A stretch of 19,631 nucleotides of DNA from Acidobacteriota bacterium (GTDB lineage Bacteria > Acidobacteriota > Vicinamibacteria > Vicinamibacterales > SCN-69-37), in NCBI GenBank assembly GCA_016716905.1, contig JADJUS010000017.1, positions 1 to 19,631 of the forward strand. Reading direction: 5' to 3'. Shown here piece by piece: positions 9,067-16,376 of this stretch. How positions within the stretch are numbered: the stretch's first letter is position 1; each line of letters opens with the position of its first letter. The notes beneath the pieces are model-generated. The model had not been told where the DNA came from and made no database searches. It saw only the letters and a list, made by a program, of their open reading frames with translations. Position numbers and translations under genes: made by a program.

Positions 9067-9495
9067 TTAGGCAGATCAACGACAGTCAGCCGATATAGGG
9101 AGTTCACCGGTCGGACGATCGAAGGGGAGTGGATTACCAACATGCCGACAGACGCATCGTGCTCCAAGTGTGGGTCAGTCAAAGTCGTGCCACGGGCGCG
9201 GCTGATTGATCGCGGTCATTTCGGCGCCGACTCTGGAAACATCCAGGTCGGGGCGGCGCGTCGGCCCCAGAAGCTGTTCAAGTTGCAAGAGAAGGTCGAC
9301 GTCTTCGCTCGCGTGTGTGGCGAGTGCGGCTTCACTGAATTGTTTGTCGACGACGCGCCTTCGGTGTACGAGGCCTACCTGGAGTCCCAACTGAACCGCA
9401 AGAGGCCGAAACCCTGACGGGGAACTGCCTAACACGGCTTGCAGCCGACGGCGGATGGTGCAAGCATTCGATTCCGCCGCGGCTGAAGCCGGGCG
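9067..9495 (+). mobile_element. Integron-type gene cassette (429 bp)
   Basis: The boundaries are the two cleavage points G|TTAGGC (9066|9067) and G|TTAGGT (9495|9496). Between them lie a short leader, one small gene (9142-9417) and an attC site. When such a cassette circularises, its 5' TTAGGC is joined to the attC. The free circle would then carry GCCTAAC...GTTAGGC, a perfect 7/7 inverted core, which is better than the 6/7 seen in place. That independently supports these ends. No integrase and no second attC were found in the window, so this would be a lone cassette outside an integron platform. Confidence 0.8.
9142..9417 (+). CDS. Small zinc-ribbon protein carried by the cassette
   Basis: A 91-residue protein with two CxxC pairs, C7/C10 (CSKC) and C59/C62 (CGEC), which together would hold one zinc ion. 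Between them are VVPRARLIDRGHFGAD and a charged loop; the C-terminus is basic (NRKRPKP). It resembles the many small zinc-ribbon proteins annotated only as hypothetical or nucleic-acid-binding-like, and no specific function can be assigned. ATG 9142 is chosen because the family-like region begins there, with GGGGAG 12 bases upstream. The same frame extends further upstream, but that part looks non-coding and crosses the cassette boundary. The stop is followed after nine bases by the attC site, the usual compact layout of a cassette. Confidence 0.75.
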   Translation: MPTDASCSKCGSVKVVPRARLIDRGHFGADSGNIQVGAARRPQKLFKLQEKVDVFARVCGECGFTELFVDDAPSVYEAYLESQLNRKRPKP

Positions 9496-9501
9496 TTAGG
9501 T
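9427..9501 (+). other. attC recombination site
   Basis: A 75-base imperfect palindrome with all attC parts. R'' is GCCTAAC (9427-9433) and R' is GTTAGGT (9495-9501). The stem continues as CGGCTT (9435-9440) with AAGCCG (9486-9491), CAGCCG (9442-9447) with CGGCTG (9480-9485), and CGGCGGA (9449-9455) with TCCGCCG (9473-9479). G9441 and A9448 are unpaired and both lie on the 5' arm, as expected for the extrahelical bases that direct strand choice. An unequal spacer (A9434 against GGC 9492-9494) forms the central unpaired region. The terminal loop is 17 bases. Confidence 0.88.
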
Positions 9502-9545
9502 GGACAAGCCGTGGCGCTAGATTCGGTTCGCGAGTGGATGAATAT

Positions 9546-10643
9546 ATGGCCCGTCGTCTCGGACAACCGTTCGTCCTGCTGGCCATGATCGCCCTTGGTG
9601 CGTGCGAGACCCCGACTCCGCCGACGCCGAGCCCCGATGCACCGACGCTGACCTGTCCCGCTTCGGCCTCGCTCGTATCGCCTGATGGCGCGCCAGTGCC
9701 GCATGCGTTCACAGTTCCCACTGCCGTGAATGGCCAGCTCCCAGTGATTGTTTCCTGCTCGAAGGCAACAGGATCGACGTTCCCGTTGGGATCAACGATT
9801 GTGACTTGCACTGCCACGGATGCGCTTGCGCGCCAGACGTCGTGCAATTTCAATGTGACGGTGACGGCCATCCCGAAGATCTCCAAGACGAGGCTACTCG
9901 GGTTTGGCGACAGCATCACGTTTGGTCGATGCGGCCCGAAGAATCCGCTCCCGAACACATGTCCGCCTTACACAGTACGGCTCGAGGAGCTGCTTCGAGG
10001 GCGCTACACGCAGCAGAGCTTCCAGGTGTTCACTCGTGGCCAACCCGGCGAAACAGCGGTGCAGGGTGAAGATTGGCTGCCGATCGAACTCAACAACTAC
10101 AACCCGGAAGTCCTGATGCTGATGGAAGGCACCAACGACCTAACTGATGGATCTGCTCTGCCGAAGGCGCTTGATTCGCTCGAGGCCATGATCGATTTAG
10201 CTCGTTCACGAGGTGTGATGGTATTCCTGGCGACGGTGCCGCCCATTGCGCCTGGCGGCACGTACAACTCGCAGGTTCCGCTAGTAGCCCCGTTCAACGC
10301 GGAGATTCGCAACCTCGCGGCTCGGAAGGGCGTCCCACTGGTCGATGTGTATGCCGCGCTCAACGTCGATATCCCCCGGTACTATGTCGGCGACGATTTG
10401 CATCCAACCGGTGAAGCCCTGCGCGTGATCGGTGAGACCTTCTACGCGAAGATCCGCGAGACGCTCGATATTACGCCCACTGGCACGTCGACTGTCATGC
10501 TGTACCGGCTTGCCGGCCTGTTCGATTCGCCGGGTCGGCTGTCGCCGGGTCTGAAGACCCGGCCTCCGAGAACGCCTCTCCAGATCTGTCCTGCAACAAT
10601 CCAATCTGGATACTCGAGTTTTTCGTTCGACAATGGCTGTTGA
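9546..10643 (+). CDS. SGNH/GDSL hydrolase lipoprotein with HYR-like domain
   Basis: A 365-residue exported lipoprotein. The signal peptide ends in the lipobox LGAC with C20 as the lipid-bearing cysteine. A proline-rich linker leads to a hyalin-repeat-like beta domain (about 35-108, four cysteines, with LGSTIVTCTATDA). Then follows the SGNH catalytic domain: block I GFGDS with S123, block II glycine in RGQPGET, block III GTND with N197, and block V D283-x2-H286 before PTGEA. Such enzymes deacylate esters, often on polysaccharides or lipids. ATG 9546 gives a proper signal peptide; ATG 9534 in frame adds four residues. The last 40 residues after the catalytic domain look unstructured and contain a palindrome (10545-10562), so the true end may have been altered. 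The gene starts 45 bases after the attC. Confidence 0.87.
   Translation: MARRLGQPFVLLAMIALGACETPTPPTPSPDAPTLTCPASASLVSPDGAPVPHAFTVPTAVNGQLPVIVSCSKATGSTFPLGSTIVTCTATDALARQTSCNFNVTVTAIPKISKTRLLGFGDSITFGRCGPKNPLPNTCPPYTVRLEELLRGRYTQQSFQVFTRGQPGETAVQGEDWLPIELNNYNPEVLMLMEGTNDLTDGSALPKALDSLEAMIDLARSRGVMVFLATVPPIAPGGTYNSQVPLVAPFNAEIRNLAARKGVPLVDVYAALNVDIPRYYVGDDLHPTGEALRVIGETFYAKIRETLDITPTGTSTVMLYRLAGLFDSPGRLSPGLKTRPPRTPLQICPATIQSGYSSFSFDNGC
10545..10562. repeat. Palindrome inside the 3' end of the hydrolase gene
   Basis: CCGGGTC and GACCCGG flank a TGAA loop. It is the kind of GC-rich palindrome often found as a dispersed intergenic repeat, here lying in the atypical tail of the hydrolase gene. 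Confidence 0.4.
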
Positions 10644-10663
10644 GATTCTCGGTGACCTAGGGC

Positions 10664-10693
10664 GGCTGCCGGGCGCGTCCGTGCCTGGCAGCC
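10664..10693 (+). terminator. Possible hairpin terminator after the hydrolase gene
   Basis: GGCTGCCGGG pairs with CCTGGCAGCC around a 10-base loop, 20 bases after the hydrolase stop. There is no T run, so intrinsic termination is uncertain. Confidence 0.4.
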
Positions 10694-10710
10694 AGTCTTG
10701 CTGCGGCTGT

Positions 10711-10716
10711 TAGAAT
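10711..10716 (+). promoter_or_regulatory. Candidate -10 box (TAGAAT) at the lipoprotein start
   Basis: TAGAAT matches the sigma-70 -10 consensus in five of six positions but no good -35 is present. It overlaps ATG 10715. If it is real, transcription would begin near 10723 and translation at ATG 10724 from an almost leaderless message. Confidence 0.3.
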
Positions 10717-11620
10717 GGTGATCATGACCCAGAGGATCATTTCCCTGATTCTCGTGGCGGCGACGGCCCTCGGCTGCAGCCGAGAATCGCAACCGCCGAC
10801 CCCGACCCAGCCGACCCCGACCTCGCCGGGACCCGCTCCGCTGAGCAGTTTCTCCGGAATTTGGGAGACAGAGTACCGCGTGGTGAGCTGTGACTCTAAC
10901 CGGCCTTGGTACTGTCCGGATCGAGGGAGCGTGGTGCCTTTGACCCTTCGGGTAGAAGATCATGGCGACACCCTCAGCGGCTACATTCTGGAGGCTCGCG
11001 GGCAGTCGCCCGTTTCGGGGCGCATTTCCGGCAACACTGCGAGTCTTCAGGGGCGCAGCACCGTCCTTGAGAACACTTATCAATCCGTCTTGGAGGTTCG
11101 CGAGATGCTGCTCTCTCTGCCTTCAGCGGATTTCATGCTTGGCAGCTTGGAACTAGTGAGTACGACGCCGACTGTACTTCTTGATATTCGTGGTGAGATC
11201 GTCAGGACTATCCGCCACAGCCCGTTGCCTGATCTCAGCGACTATTCAGGCACGTGGCGGGGTCGCTACATAGTCCGTAAATGCGTCAGCGATACACAAG
11301 ATTTCTGTCGCAGAATCGAGAGAGAAGGCGGGTCTGAGTCGTTTGAGCTCGTCATTGATGCTTTGGGGAGAATCGTTCGCTTGGGCACGGCGGCGGCAGC
11401 GCCACTGTCCGGAACGGTCGGATCCAGCGGGTTGAATCTGTTTTCTCAAGAGATACAGCGTTCAGATGAACTACTGACGATTACGCGGCTCAGTGCCGTC
11501 CGAAATCGCGTCGGTCAACTAAGTGGGAGCTTCACTTATGTTGTGCGGGAACCACGCTCTGGCGGAAAGGTCGAGACGATGACCGTCGACGTCGATCTTG
11601 TGGACGTAGTCGTTCGCTGA
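10715..11620 (+). CDS. Lipoprotein of two homologous cysteine-paired halves
   Basis: A 301-residue lipoprotein with signal peptide and lipobox ALGC (C21 from ATG 10715), then a proline/threonine linker (about 25-43). The remainder consists of two related halves sharing the pattern [FY]SGxW, three residues, Y, one, V, two, C, seven, C. The first runs from F46 with C59/C67, the second from Y177 with C190/C198. The cysteine spacing is identical, so each half probably has its own disulfide in an exported beta-rich domain. I do not recognise the family and assign no function. It follows the hydrolase gene on the same strand by 71 bases; both are lipoproteins with proline-rich linkers, so they may act together at the envelope. 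ATG 10724 is an alternative start. Confidence 0.82.
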   Translation: MVIMTQRIISLILVAATALGCSRESQPPTPTQPTPTSPGPAPLSSFSGIWETEYRVVSCDSNRPWYCPDRGSVVPLTLRVEDHGDTLSGYILEARGQSPVSGRISGNTASLQGRSTVLENTYQSVLEVREMLLSLPSADFMLGSLELVSTTPTVLLDIRGEIVRTIRHSPLPDLSDYSGTWRGRYIVRKCVSDTQDFCRRIEREGGSESFELVIDALGRIVRLGTAAAAPLSGTVGSSGLNLFSQEIQRSDELLTITRLSAVRNRVGQLSGSFTYVVREPRSGGKVETMTVDVDLVDVVVR

Positions 11621-11912
11621 GTATCTAGAAGCGCGCGCGGGCAGGGCGCATTGGCATGGACCGCTGCACGAGGTGGTCATCGTCTGGTAGGGATTAGGCG
11701 AATACAACAAGGACGCCTCAGAGGAGATCTAGTGACCTTACGAGTGCAGTCCATCCGCGAGCCGGTGCCGGCCAGAGCCGAGCGCGTGACCGGCGACGAG
11801 TTGCTGGCCGTGAGACGGGCTGCTGGCGTGCTTCGCACGCTGCTGGCTCGCTTCGCGAGCTGCTATGTTAAGGTGCACCACACGCGGCTACCGCCCCAGC
11901 AAGGGAGCACCT
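11621..11912. other. Intergenic stretch upstream of the permease
   Basis: No supported gene is seen here. It contains the hairpin pair at 11826-11860 and, just after it, TATGTT (11864-11869), a possible -10 element for the permease. The ribosome-binding site AAGGGA (11901-11906) lies at its right end. Confidence 0.4.
11826..11860. repeat. Two adjacent perfect hairpins upstream of the permease
   Basis: GCGTGC-TTC-GCACGC (11826-11840) and GCTCGC-TTC-GCGAGC (11846-11860) are separated by TGCTG. The 14-base string GCTGCTGGCTCGCT at 11839-11852 occurs again at 14421-14434 just after the permease gene, so related repeats flank it. Confidence 0.6.
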
Positions 11913-14404
11913 TTGGGCAGCCTTTGGTATGACCTCCGTTCCGGCCTCCGTCAGCTTCAACGCCATCGCGGGTTCACCGCGCTCGCGGTGGGTGTGCTCG
12001 CGCTGGGCATCGGCATCAACAGTGCGATCTTCAGCGTGGTCTACACGGTGTTTTTCAAACCGTGGCCCATCGAGAAGCCAGAGGAAGTTGCCTTCATCTA
12101 TCGCAACCAGTCGAACCGGACCACTTGGCCTGCATCGTTTGGAACTTTGCCGAACCCCTTCATCCCCAGCCCCCAGAATGTTCTGGACAGTAATCGTGGA
12201 GTCGCGGCCATCGCTGCGTATTGGGGTATTCCGCGCGACATCGAGGTTGGCGGTCTCACGGAGCGAACCTGGGGCGAATGGGTCTCGGCTAACTATTTCG
12301 ATGTTCTGGGCATAAAGCCCATCGCAGGGCGAACTTTCGCAGCCGGTGACGATCAGACCAATCCAGACGTCGGCATAGTGATCAGCCACGCGCTGTGGCA
12401 GGAACGGCTTGGCGGTGCGGCCGATGTCGTGGGACGCACGATACGCATCAACAACCGCAACGTGTCGGTCATCGGCATCGTCGGACCGGAATTCAAAGGA
12501 CTCACGGGAGTATGGACGCCATCACGCTGGTGGGTCGTCGGCGAGCAGGTTAACAAGGGGTACGCCGGAAGTGCATTCATCCGCATGAGGCCCGGCGTGA
12601 CTGCAGAGCAGACGCAATTGAGTCTGAATATTCTCGGCTCTCGACAGAACGAAGAGACCAGGAAAGTACGCCCGCAGTATGCCCTTCCGCCCGGTGTTCC
12701 CTACTACGTCGTCAAGGCCGCGAATGACGTGCGGCTGCCGCAGGAGTTCGGCAGCACAATTGTTCCCGAGCGCATCGCGACTGCGCTTTCAATTGTGGTG
12801 GCGATGGTGCTCGTCATCGCGACAATCAACATCACAGGTTTGCTGCTCGCGCGCGGCATGAGCCGCACCAACGAGCTGGCCACTCGACGGGCGCTTGGCG
12901 TGACGCCGTTTCGTTTGGCCAGACAACTCCTCACTGAGACCGTACTCCTCACGTCCGCAGGAGGGCTGCTCGGTCTGTTGCTCGCATGGAATCTGGTTAG
13001 CCTTTTCATGTCGCTCACGCCAAACAACTTCACTGTTGATGCCGCCTTTGATGTCCGTGTCGTCGCGTTCGCCGCCGCGGTATGCCTGGTCACCGGAATC
13101 CTGATCGGACTTGCACCGGTCCGCCAGGCACTGAAAGTGGACGTGTTGTCTGCACTGGCCGGCGGTTATCGCGATTCAGGCCAGACGCGCCGGCGCCTCC
13201 GTCATTGGGTGGTTGTGCCCCAGGTCGCACTCTCGCTGCTCCTCCTTGTTGTTACCGGCGTGCATGTGCGATCGCTTCGCCAACTCGAGGACGCGCCTCT
13301 GGGATACAGGCCGGATCAAGCCACAGTGCTTTCACTCTCGCGGACGACGCCCGAGGATGAACCCTGGTCCAAGCGGCGGCCAGATGCCGAGATCGCCGCG
13401 GAGTACCAGGCTTTGTATTTGTCTCTGCACAATGTGCTCGCGGCGATGCCGGGGCTTCATGCCGGATTGACCAGCTCGCTGCCCACCTGGGCCACCTCGC
13501 AACCCGACGTGGCGACCAGCGACAGCGCGCGCACGCGGCAGGCCGGCCGGACGATTTTCCCGTTCAAGTAGTCGAGGTTTCGCCAGGGGCGTTCGATGCC
13601 CTCGGTATGCGGATCCTCGACGGCCGCGATTTTGACGACCGCGACACACGCCGGGTTCGCGGTGTCGCGATCGTCAGCCTGGCAGTCGGGCGCCGGCTCT
13701 GGCCGAATCGACCTGCCGTTGGACAGCGCATCGCCAGACTCTCGCCTCAGCAGTCCAACGCGAAGCTCGAGTGGTACGAAGTCATCGGCGTGGTGAACGA
13801 CACGCAGGCCGTACTCTCGAAACCCACGGACCCACCGCGCATGTATACCTCACTCGGTCAGGACTGGCGGCCGTGGGCATGGCACCTGGTGGTGCGCGGC
13901 GCAGGCCCCGAGACGATCACGGCGGTCCGAGCCACCGTAGGTGGAATCGACCCGTTCACGGCCGCTACGCAGGTGCGACCAATGAAAGCGTAAATGGACG
14001 AACTGCTCTACCCACGCCGCCTCGCTGCCACCATTCTGGGCGTCTCCGGCCTCGTCGGCCTCGGTCTCGCGTGCATCGGACTCTACGGCGTGGTTTCGTT
14101 CTCGGTGGCGCGACGTCTTCGCGAACTCGGCATCCGCGCCACGCTGGGCGCGCGGCCGGCCGATCTGGTCCGCCTCGTCCTGGAAGAAGGCGGACGCATG
14201 GCCGCCATCGGCGCGGTTATCGGACTGGCTGGCGGCGTCATTGCTCTTCGCTACACCGCGCACATAGCCGATGGCATCCCGTCTACGGATTGGCTGGTCT
14301 TCGCGATCGTACCGACTGCGCTCGCACTCGTCGTTCTCGTCGCGTGCTACCTGCCAGCTCGGAGAGCAGGGCGGGTCGATCCGGTCGAAACGTTAAGGCA
14401 GTGA
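11913..14404 (+). pseudogene. Duplicated FtsX/MacB-type ABC permease (ADOP-like), disrupted
   Basis: About 830 codons encode a two-module permease of the kind found without its own ATPase gene in Acidobacteriota. Module one starts SLWYDLRSGLRQLQRHRGFTA, has a first TM (ALAVGVLALGIGINSAIFSVV), a periplasmic MacB-like domain, and three TMs ending near 13125. Module two starts with a TM (VALSLLLLVVTGVHV), has a second periplasmic domain, and ends with the FtsX TMs and VDPVETLRQ. TTG 11913 is the likely start: AAGGGA sits six bases before it and the protein begins as in relatives; ATG 11865 lies in the promoter-like region. The frame breaks near 13545 (a stop at 13569-13571 follows), and there is an in-frame TAA at 13991-13993 between PMKA and MDELLYPRR. 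Two independent lesions, one a substitution, make real inactivation plausible. Confidence 0.88.
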
Positions 14405-14420
14405 TGGCCGCGCGGACGCG

Positions 14421-14434
14421 GCTGCTGGCTCGCT
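14421..14434. repeat. Second copy of the 14-base hairpin-associated motif
   Basis: It is identical to 11839-11852 and lies 17 bases after the permease stop, within a run of GCTCGC/GCGAGC-like repeats. Confidence 0.5.
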
Positions 14435-14446
14435 CGCGCTCGCTGC

Positions 14447-14650
14447 TCACTCCTCGCGCTTCGGACGAGTCCGCCGGGGACGGTTCAACGGCATGTACGC
14501 GTCCGGCGGGGGGGGGGGGGGGGGCAGGCTGTCGAGCTTGGCCGAGGCGCCCTTGCGGTAGTCCGTGTAGGTCTGTTGCACACTGACCGTCCCCGTGGCG
14601 GGGTCGCCAGCGTCTGATAGGGGTCGTAATGTTCGGGAAACACCCACGTC
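14447..14650 (-). pseudogene. C-terminal fragment of an unidentified gene
   Basis: On the minus strand a coherent protein text runs WVFPEHYDPYQT, then after one frame change near 14610 ATGTVSVQQTYTDYRKGASAKLD, then a proline run encoded by the 17-G tract, and ends RRTRPKREE with TGA at 14449-14447. It looks like the tail of an exported or soluble protein whose 5' part is absent, because PepSY-like sequence of the opposite strand begins at about 14650. I do not recognise the family, and coding status is uncertain. Confidence 0.35.
14508..14524. repeat. Run of 17 G
   Basis: An uninterrupted G homopolymer in a region of gene fragments. Such runs are prone to slippage in the cell and to error in sequencing; the exact length should not be trusted. 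Confidence 0.9.
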
Positions 14651-14870
14651 ATACGGACTATCGGCGGTGCTGATGCTGGTGCTTGCCGTGACCGGTGTGG
14701 GCATGACGATGATCGCGCCGGGGCCGGCGCGGCGGTTGTTCGTGGATCTGCACACCGCGAGGGAGTACGCGCTTCCCGTCAAGCTTCTGTACGCCCTGGG
14801 GTCACTGGGCTTTCTGGTTCAGGGCGTCACCGGGGTGCTGATGTGGTGGCGGCCCCGGGCGGGCCGCTAG
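14650..14870 (+). pseudogene. 3' fragment of a PepSY-type gene (repeat copy B)
   Basis: About 70 codons, ending in TAG 14868-14870, match the 3' part of the intact gene at 8098-8676: VLMLVLAVTGVGMTM, DLHTAREYALPVKLLYALGSLG, then FLVQGVTGVLMWWRPR. The N-terminal two-thirds is missing, and the tail stops at RPRAGR without the acyltransferase-overlapping extension seen in copies A and C. The upstream junction falls near 14650, against the unidentified minus-strand fragment. Confidence 0.75.
14668..14861 (+). repeat. Direct repeat copy B (PepSY part only)
   Basis: Similar to 8431-8621 in the same orientation. It is somewhat closer to copy C than to copy A where they overlap, for example in the codons for ALGSLGFLVQG. 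Confidence 0.75.
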
Positions 14871-14897
14871 TCGATTCTTCAACGTTGGGATGCATCG

Positions 14898-15653
14898 TCA
14901 GATTCCCGCGTACCACGAGTAGCCCCACTGTGGATTGGCGCCGCCCGTTCCTTGGCCGAGGTGCCTCACGCCGTCCACGGCGACCACACGAGTCAGGAAC
15001 TTCAGGCTCTTGTAGCCGAGTTGTCGAGGGACCCTGAGCCGGAGCGGTCCGCCAAACCCGACGGGCAGGTCGTTGCCGTTCATGCCCCACGTCACTAGCG
15101 TCTGCGGATGGCGCGCTTCAGCGATGTCGATGGTTTCCCATGAGTCGGGGTCGGTTGAGTAGTACGCCAGGTAACGTGCACCCGGCAGGAGACCGGCGGC
15201 GTTCAGGACGTCGGCCAACGCGGCTCCGCGCCACTCTGCGATGTACGACCATCCTTCTTCGCAGGCCAACTGCGTGATCTGCGAGCGTTCCGGCAACCGC
15301 CTGAGATCAGGCAGAGACAGCGACAATGGGCGCGCCACCATGCCGCCCACTTCGAGGCGCCAGTCCGCGAAGCCTCCCGCTTCCAGGCGTTTGAACATCT
15401 CTCCGGGCATTGAGGGATTCGCGAATGGCGCTGTCGAGATCATGTGGCGTGGGAATTCGCGAGCCGGCGAGTCGCCCACGATCAGTCGATTGGCCGCGTA
15501 CGTGAGTGTCTCGCCCATGCCGTAGATGTTCCCCGCATCCGGCGGAATCAGGCCGTAGCGTTCGGCGAGCCGGGCGGCCACCGAGAGACCAGACAACCCC
15601 GCCGCAGCCGCGAGGCCGCGCGTGAGGAGCGTGCGCCGACTCATTCCGCTCAT
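14898..15653 (-). CDS. Tat-exported molybdopterin oxidoreductase (MsrP/YedY-like)
   Basis: A 251-residue protein of the sulfite-oxidase fold. The N-terminus carries a twin-arginine signal (SRRTLLTRG, then an Ala/Leu-rich core), so it should fold with its molybdenum cofactor before export. C131 in QLACEEGWSYIAEWRG is the expected Mo-ligand cysteine, and GFGGPLRLRVPRQLGYKSLK with the WGY-containing C-terminus are also typical. Members reduce or oxidise small periplasmic substrates, such as methionine sulfoxide in MsrP; the substrate here is unknown. ATG 15653 has AAGGAG five bases upstream and overlaps the stop of the cytochrome gene (ATGA), so the two are coupled like YedZ-YedY pairs, though the partner here is not clearly YedZ. 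Confidence 0.9.
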   Translation of the reverse strand: MSGMSRRTLLTRGLAAAAGLSGLSVAARLAERYGLIPPDAGNIYGMGETLTYAANRLIVGDSPAREFPRHMISTAPFANPSMPGEMFKRLEAGGFADWRLEVGGMVARPLSLSLPDLRRLPERSQITQLACEEGWSYIAEWRGAALADVLNAAGLLPGARYLAYYSTDPDSWETIDIAEARHPQTLVTWGMNGNDLPVGFGGPLRLRVPRQLGYKSLKFLTRVVAVDGVRHLGQGTGGANPQWGYSWYAGI

Positions 15654-16351
15654 GGCTTCTCCTTGTGACTGCCCGTCTGCCCCGTGATCATCGCGCGCAC
15701 CCGCCTCACGAAGCCGGCGCGGTACACCATCGCCACGTGGACCAGCAGGAAGGCGCACAACAACACCGTCAGGACAAAATGCAGCGTCCGTGCCGATTGC
15801 CGGCCGCCGAGCGCGCTGACCAGCCCTGGGCTAACGGCCGCGAAGGCGTCCGACATGGCCAACCCCGTCCAGACCACCATTGGGAACAGCACAAAGATGA
15901 CGCCGAGGTAGGTCATCCGCTGGAGGCCGTTGTACGACCACTCCTCCCGTTCGCTGGGCGAGGCGCGCCGCAGGCTCTTGCTGATGGCGCTTCGCATCAC
16001 ACGCCACGTGGTGTCGCTGCGTGTGGGCCACAACCTGTCTCGGAAGTGCCGCGTCCGGAGTCCGGCGGCCAGATACACGCCGCCTGCCAGCAGGAGCAGC
16101 CACGCCGACTGAAAGTGAAGAGACCGGCTCCATCCGTTCTGATCGGGCAACACGTACGAGAAGCCGGTCGGTACGGTGGACCGTGAGCTGGGGATAGGCA
16201 GCGAAAACAAGGGCGTGTCCATCACGTTGCCCGTTTCGCCCCAGTAGAAGCGGGGATGGGAAATCAGGATCTCGACGCCGCTCAGCAGGAGTGCCGCAAC
16301 CGAGAATGCTGTGATCCAGTGCGTGATACGGACGGTGGCCGTGTGTCGCAT
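15650..16351 (-). CDS. Cytochrome b-type membrane partner of the molybdopterin oxidoreductase
   Basis: A 233-residue integral membrane protein with about four TM helices: ITHWITAFSVAALLLSGVEIL near the N-terminus, AWLLLLAGGVYLAAG, GVIFVLFPMVVWTGLAM, and FVLTVLLCAFLLVHVAMVY. Histidines in RITHW, in SLHFQSAW and in the last helices (LHFVL and LVHVA) could ligate hemes b, as in cytochrome b561/Ni-hydrogenase-type subunits that pass quinol electrons to a periplasmic enzyme. ATG 16351 is preferred because homologous text (MRHTATVRITHW) begins there. Sequence upstream of about 16377 belongs to the PepSY repeat fragment on the other strand, so the promoter must lie in or next to repeat copy C. Confidence 0.85.
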   Translation of the reverse strand: MRHTATVRITHWITAFSVAALLLSGVEILISHPRFYWGETGNVMDTPLFSLPIPSSRSTVPTGFSYVLPDQNGWSRSLHFQSAWLLLLAGGVYLAAGLRTRHFRDRLWPTRSDTTWRVMRSAISKSLRRASPSEREEWSYNGLQRMTYLGVIFVLFPMVVWTGLAMSDAFAAVSPGLVSALGGRQSARTLHFVLTVLLCAFLLVHVAMVYRAGFVRRVRAMITGQTGSHKEKP

Positions 16352-16376
16352 GGTCGGGTCGGTGCCATGATACAAC

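Larger units (their letters stand above)
8677..16376. mobile_element. Putative accessory insertion bracketed by direct repeats
   Basis: This stretch lies between repeat copies A and C, which are offset by 7859 bases (8674 corresponds to 16533). Outside it lie two convergent glycan-type operons; inside are an integron cassette, two lipoproteins, a broken permease, gene fragments and a redox pair. Left of it PepSY is whole and the acyltransferase is a scrap; right of it the reverse holds. Recombination between the repeats would rebuild a simple convergent PepSY/acyltransferase pair. No transposase or integrase gene is visible, so the mechanism is open: single-crossover integration of a circle and unequal duplication both fit. 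Boundaries are approximate. Confidence 0.45.

Noticed and set aside
8760..9072. A second attC ending at GTTAGGC 9066-9072
   Set aside because: No complementary GCCTAAC or degenerate YAAC box with flanking stems lies in the preceding 150 bases. The site is the cassette's 5' boundary only.
8767..9141. N-terminal extension of the zinc-ribbon protein to 216 residues
   Set aside because: The upstream frame has no family character, crosses the cassette boundary, and the conserved-looking protein starts at ATG 9142.
10664..10717. Possible second attC ending in GTTAGAA after the hydrolase gene
   Set aside because: The last base breaks the GTTRRRY rule, there is no YAAC box upstream, and the hairpin does not reach the core box; better explained as a terminator-like stem and a -10 box.
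11826..11860. CRISPR-like or tandem repeat array
   Set aside because: Only two hairpins of differing sequence are present, with no regular repeat-spacer pattern.
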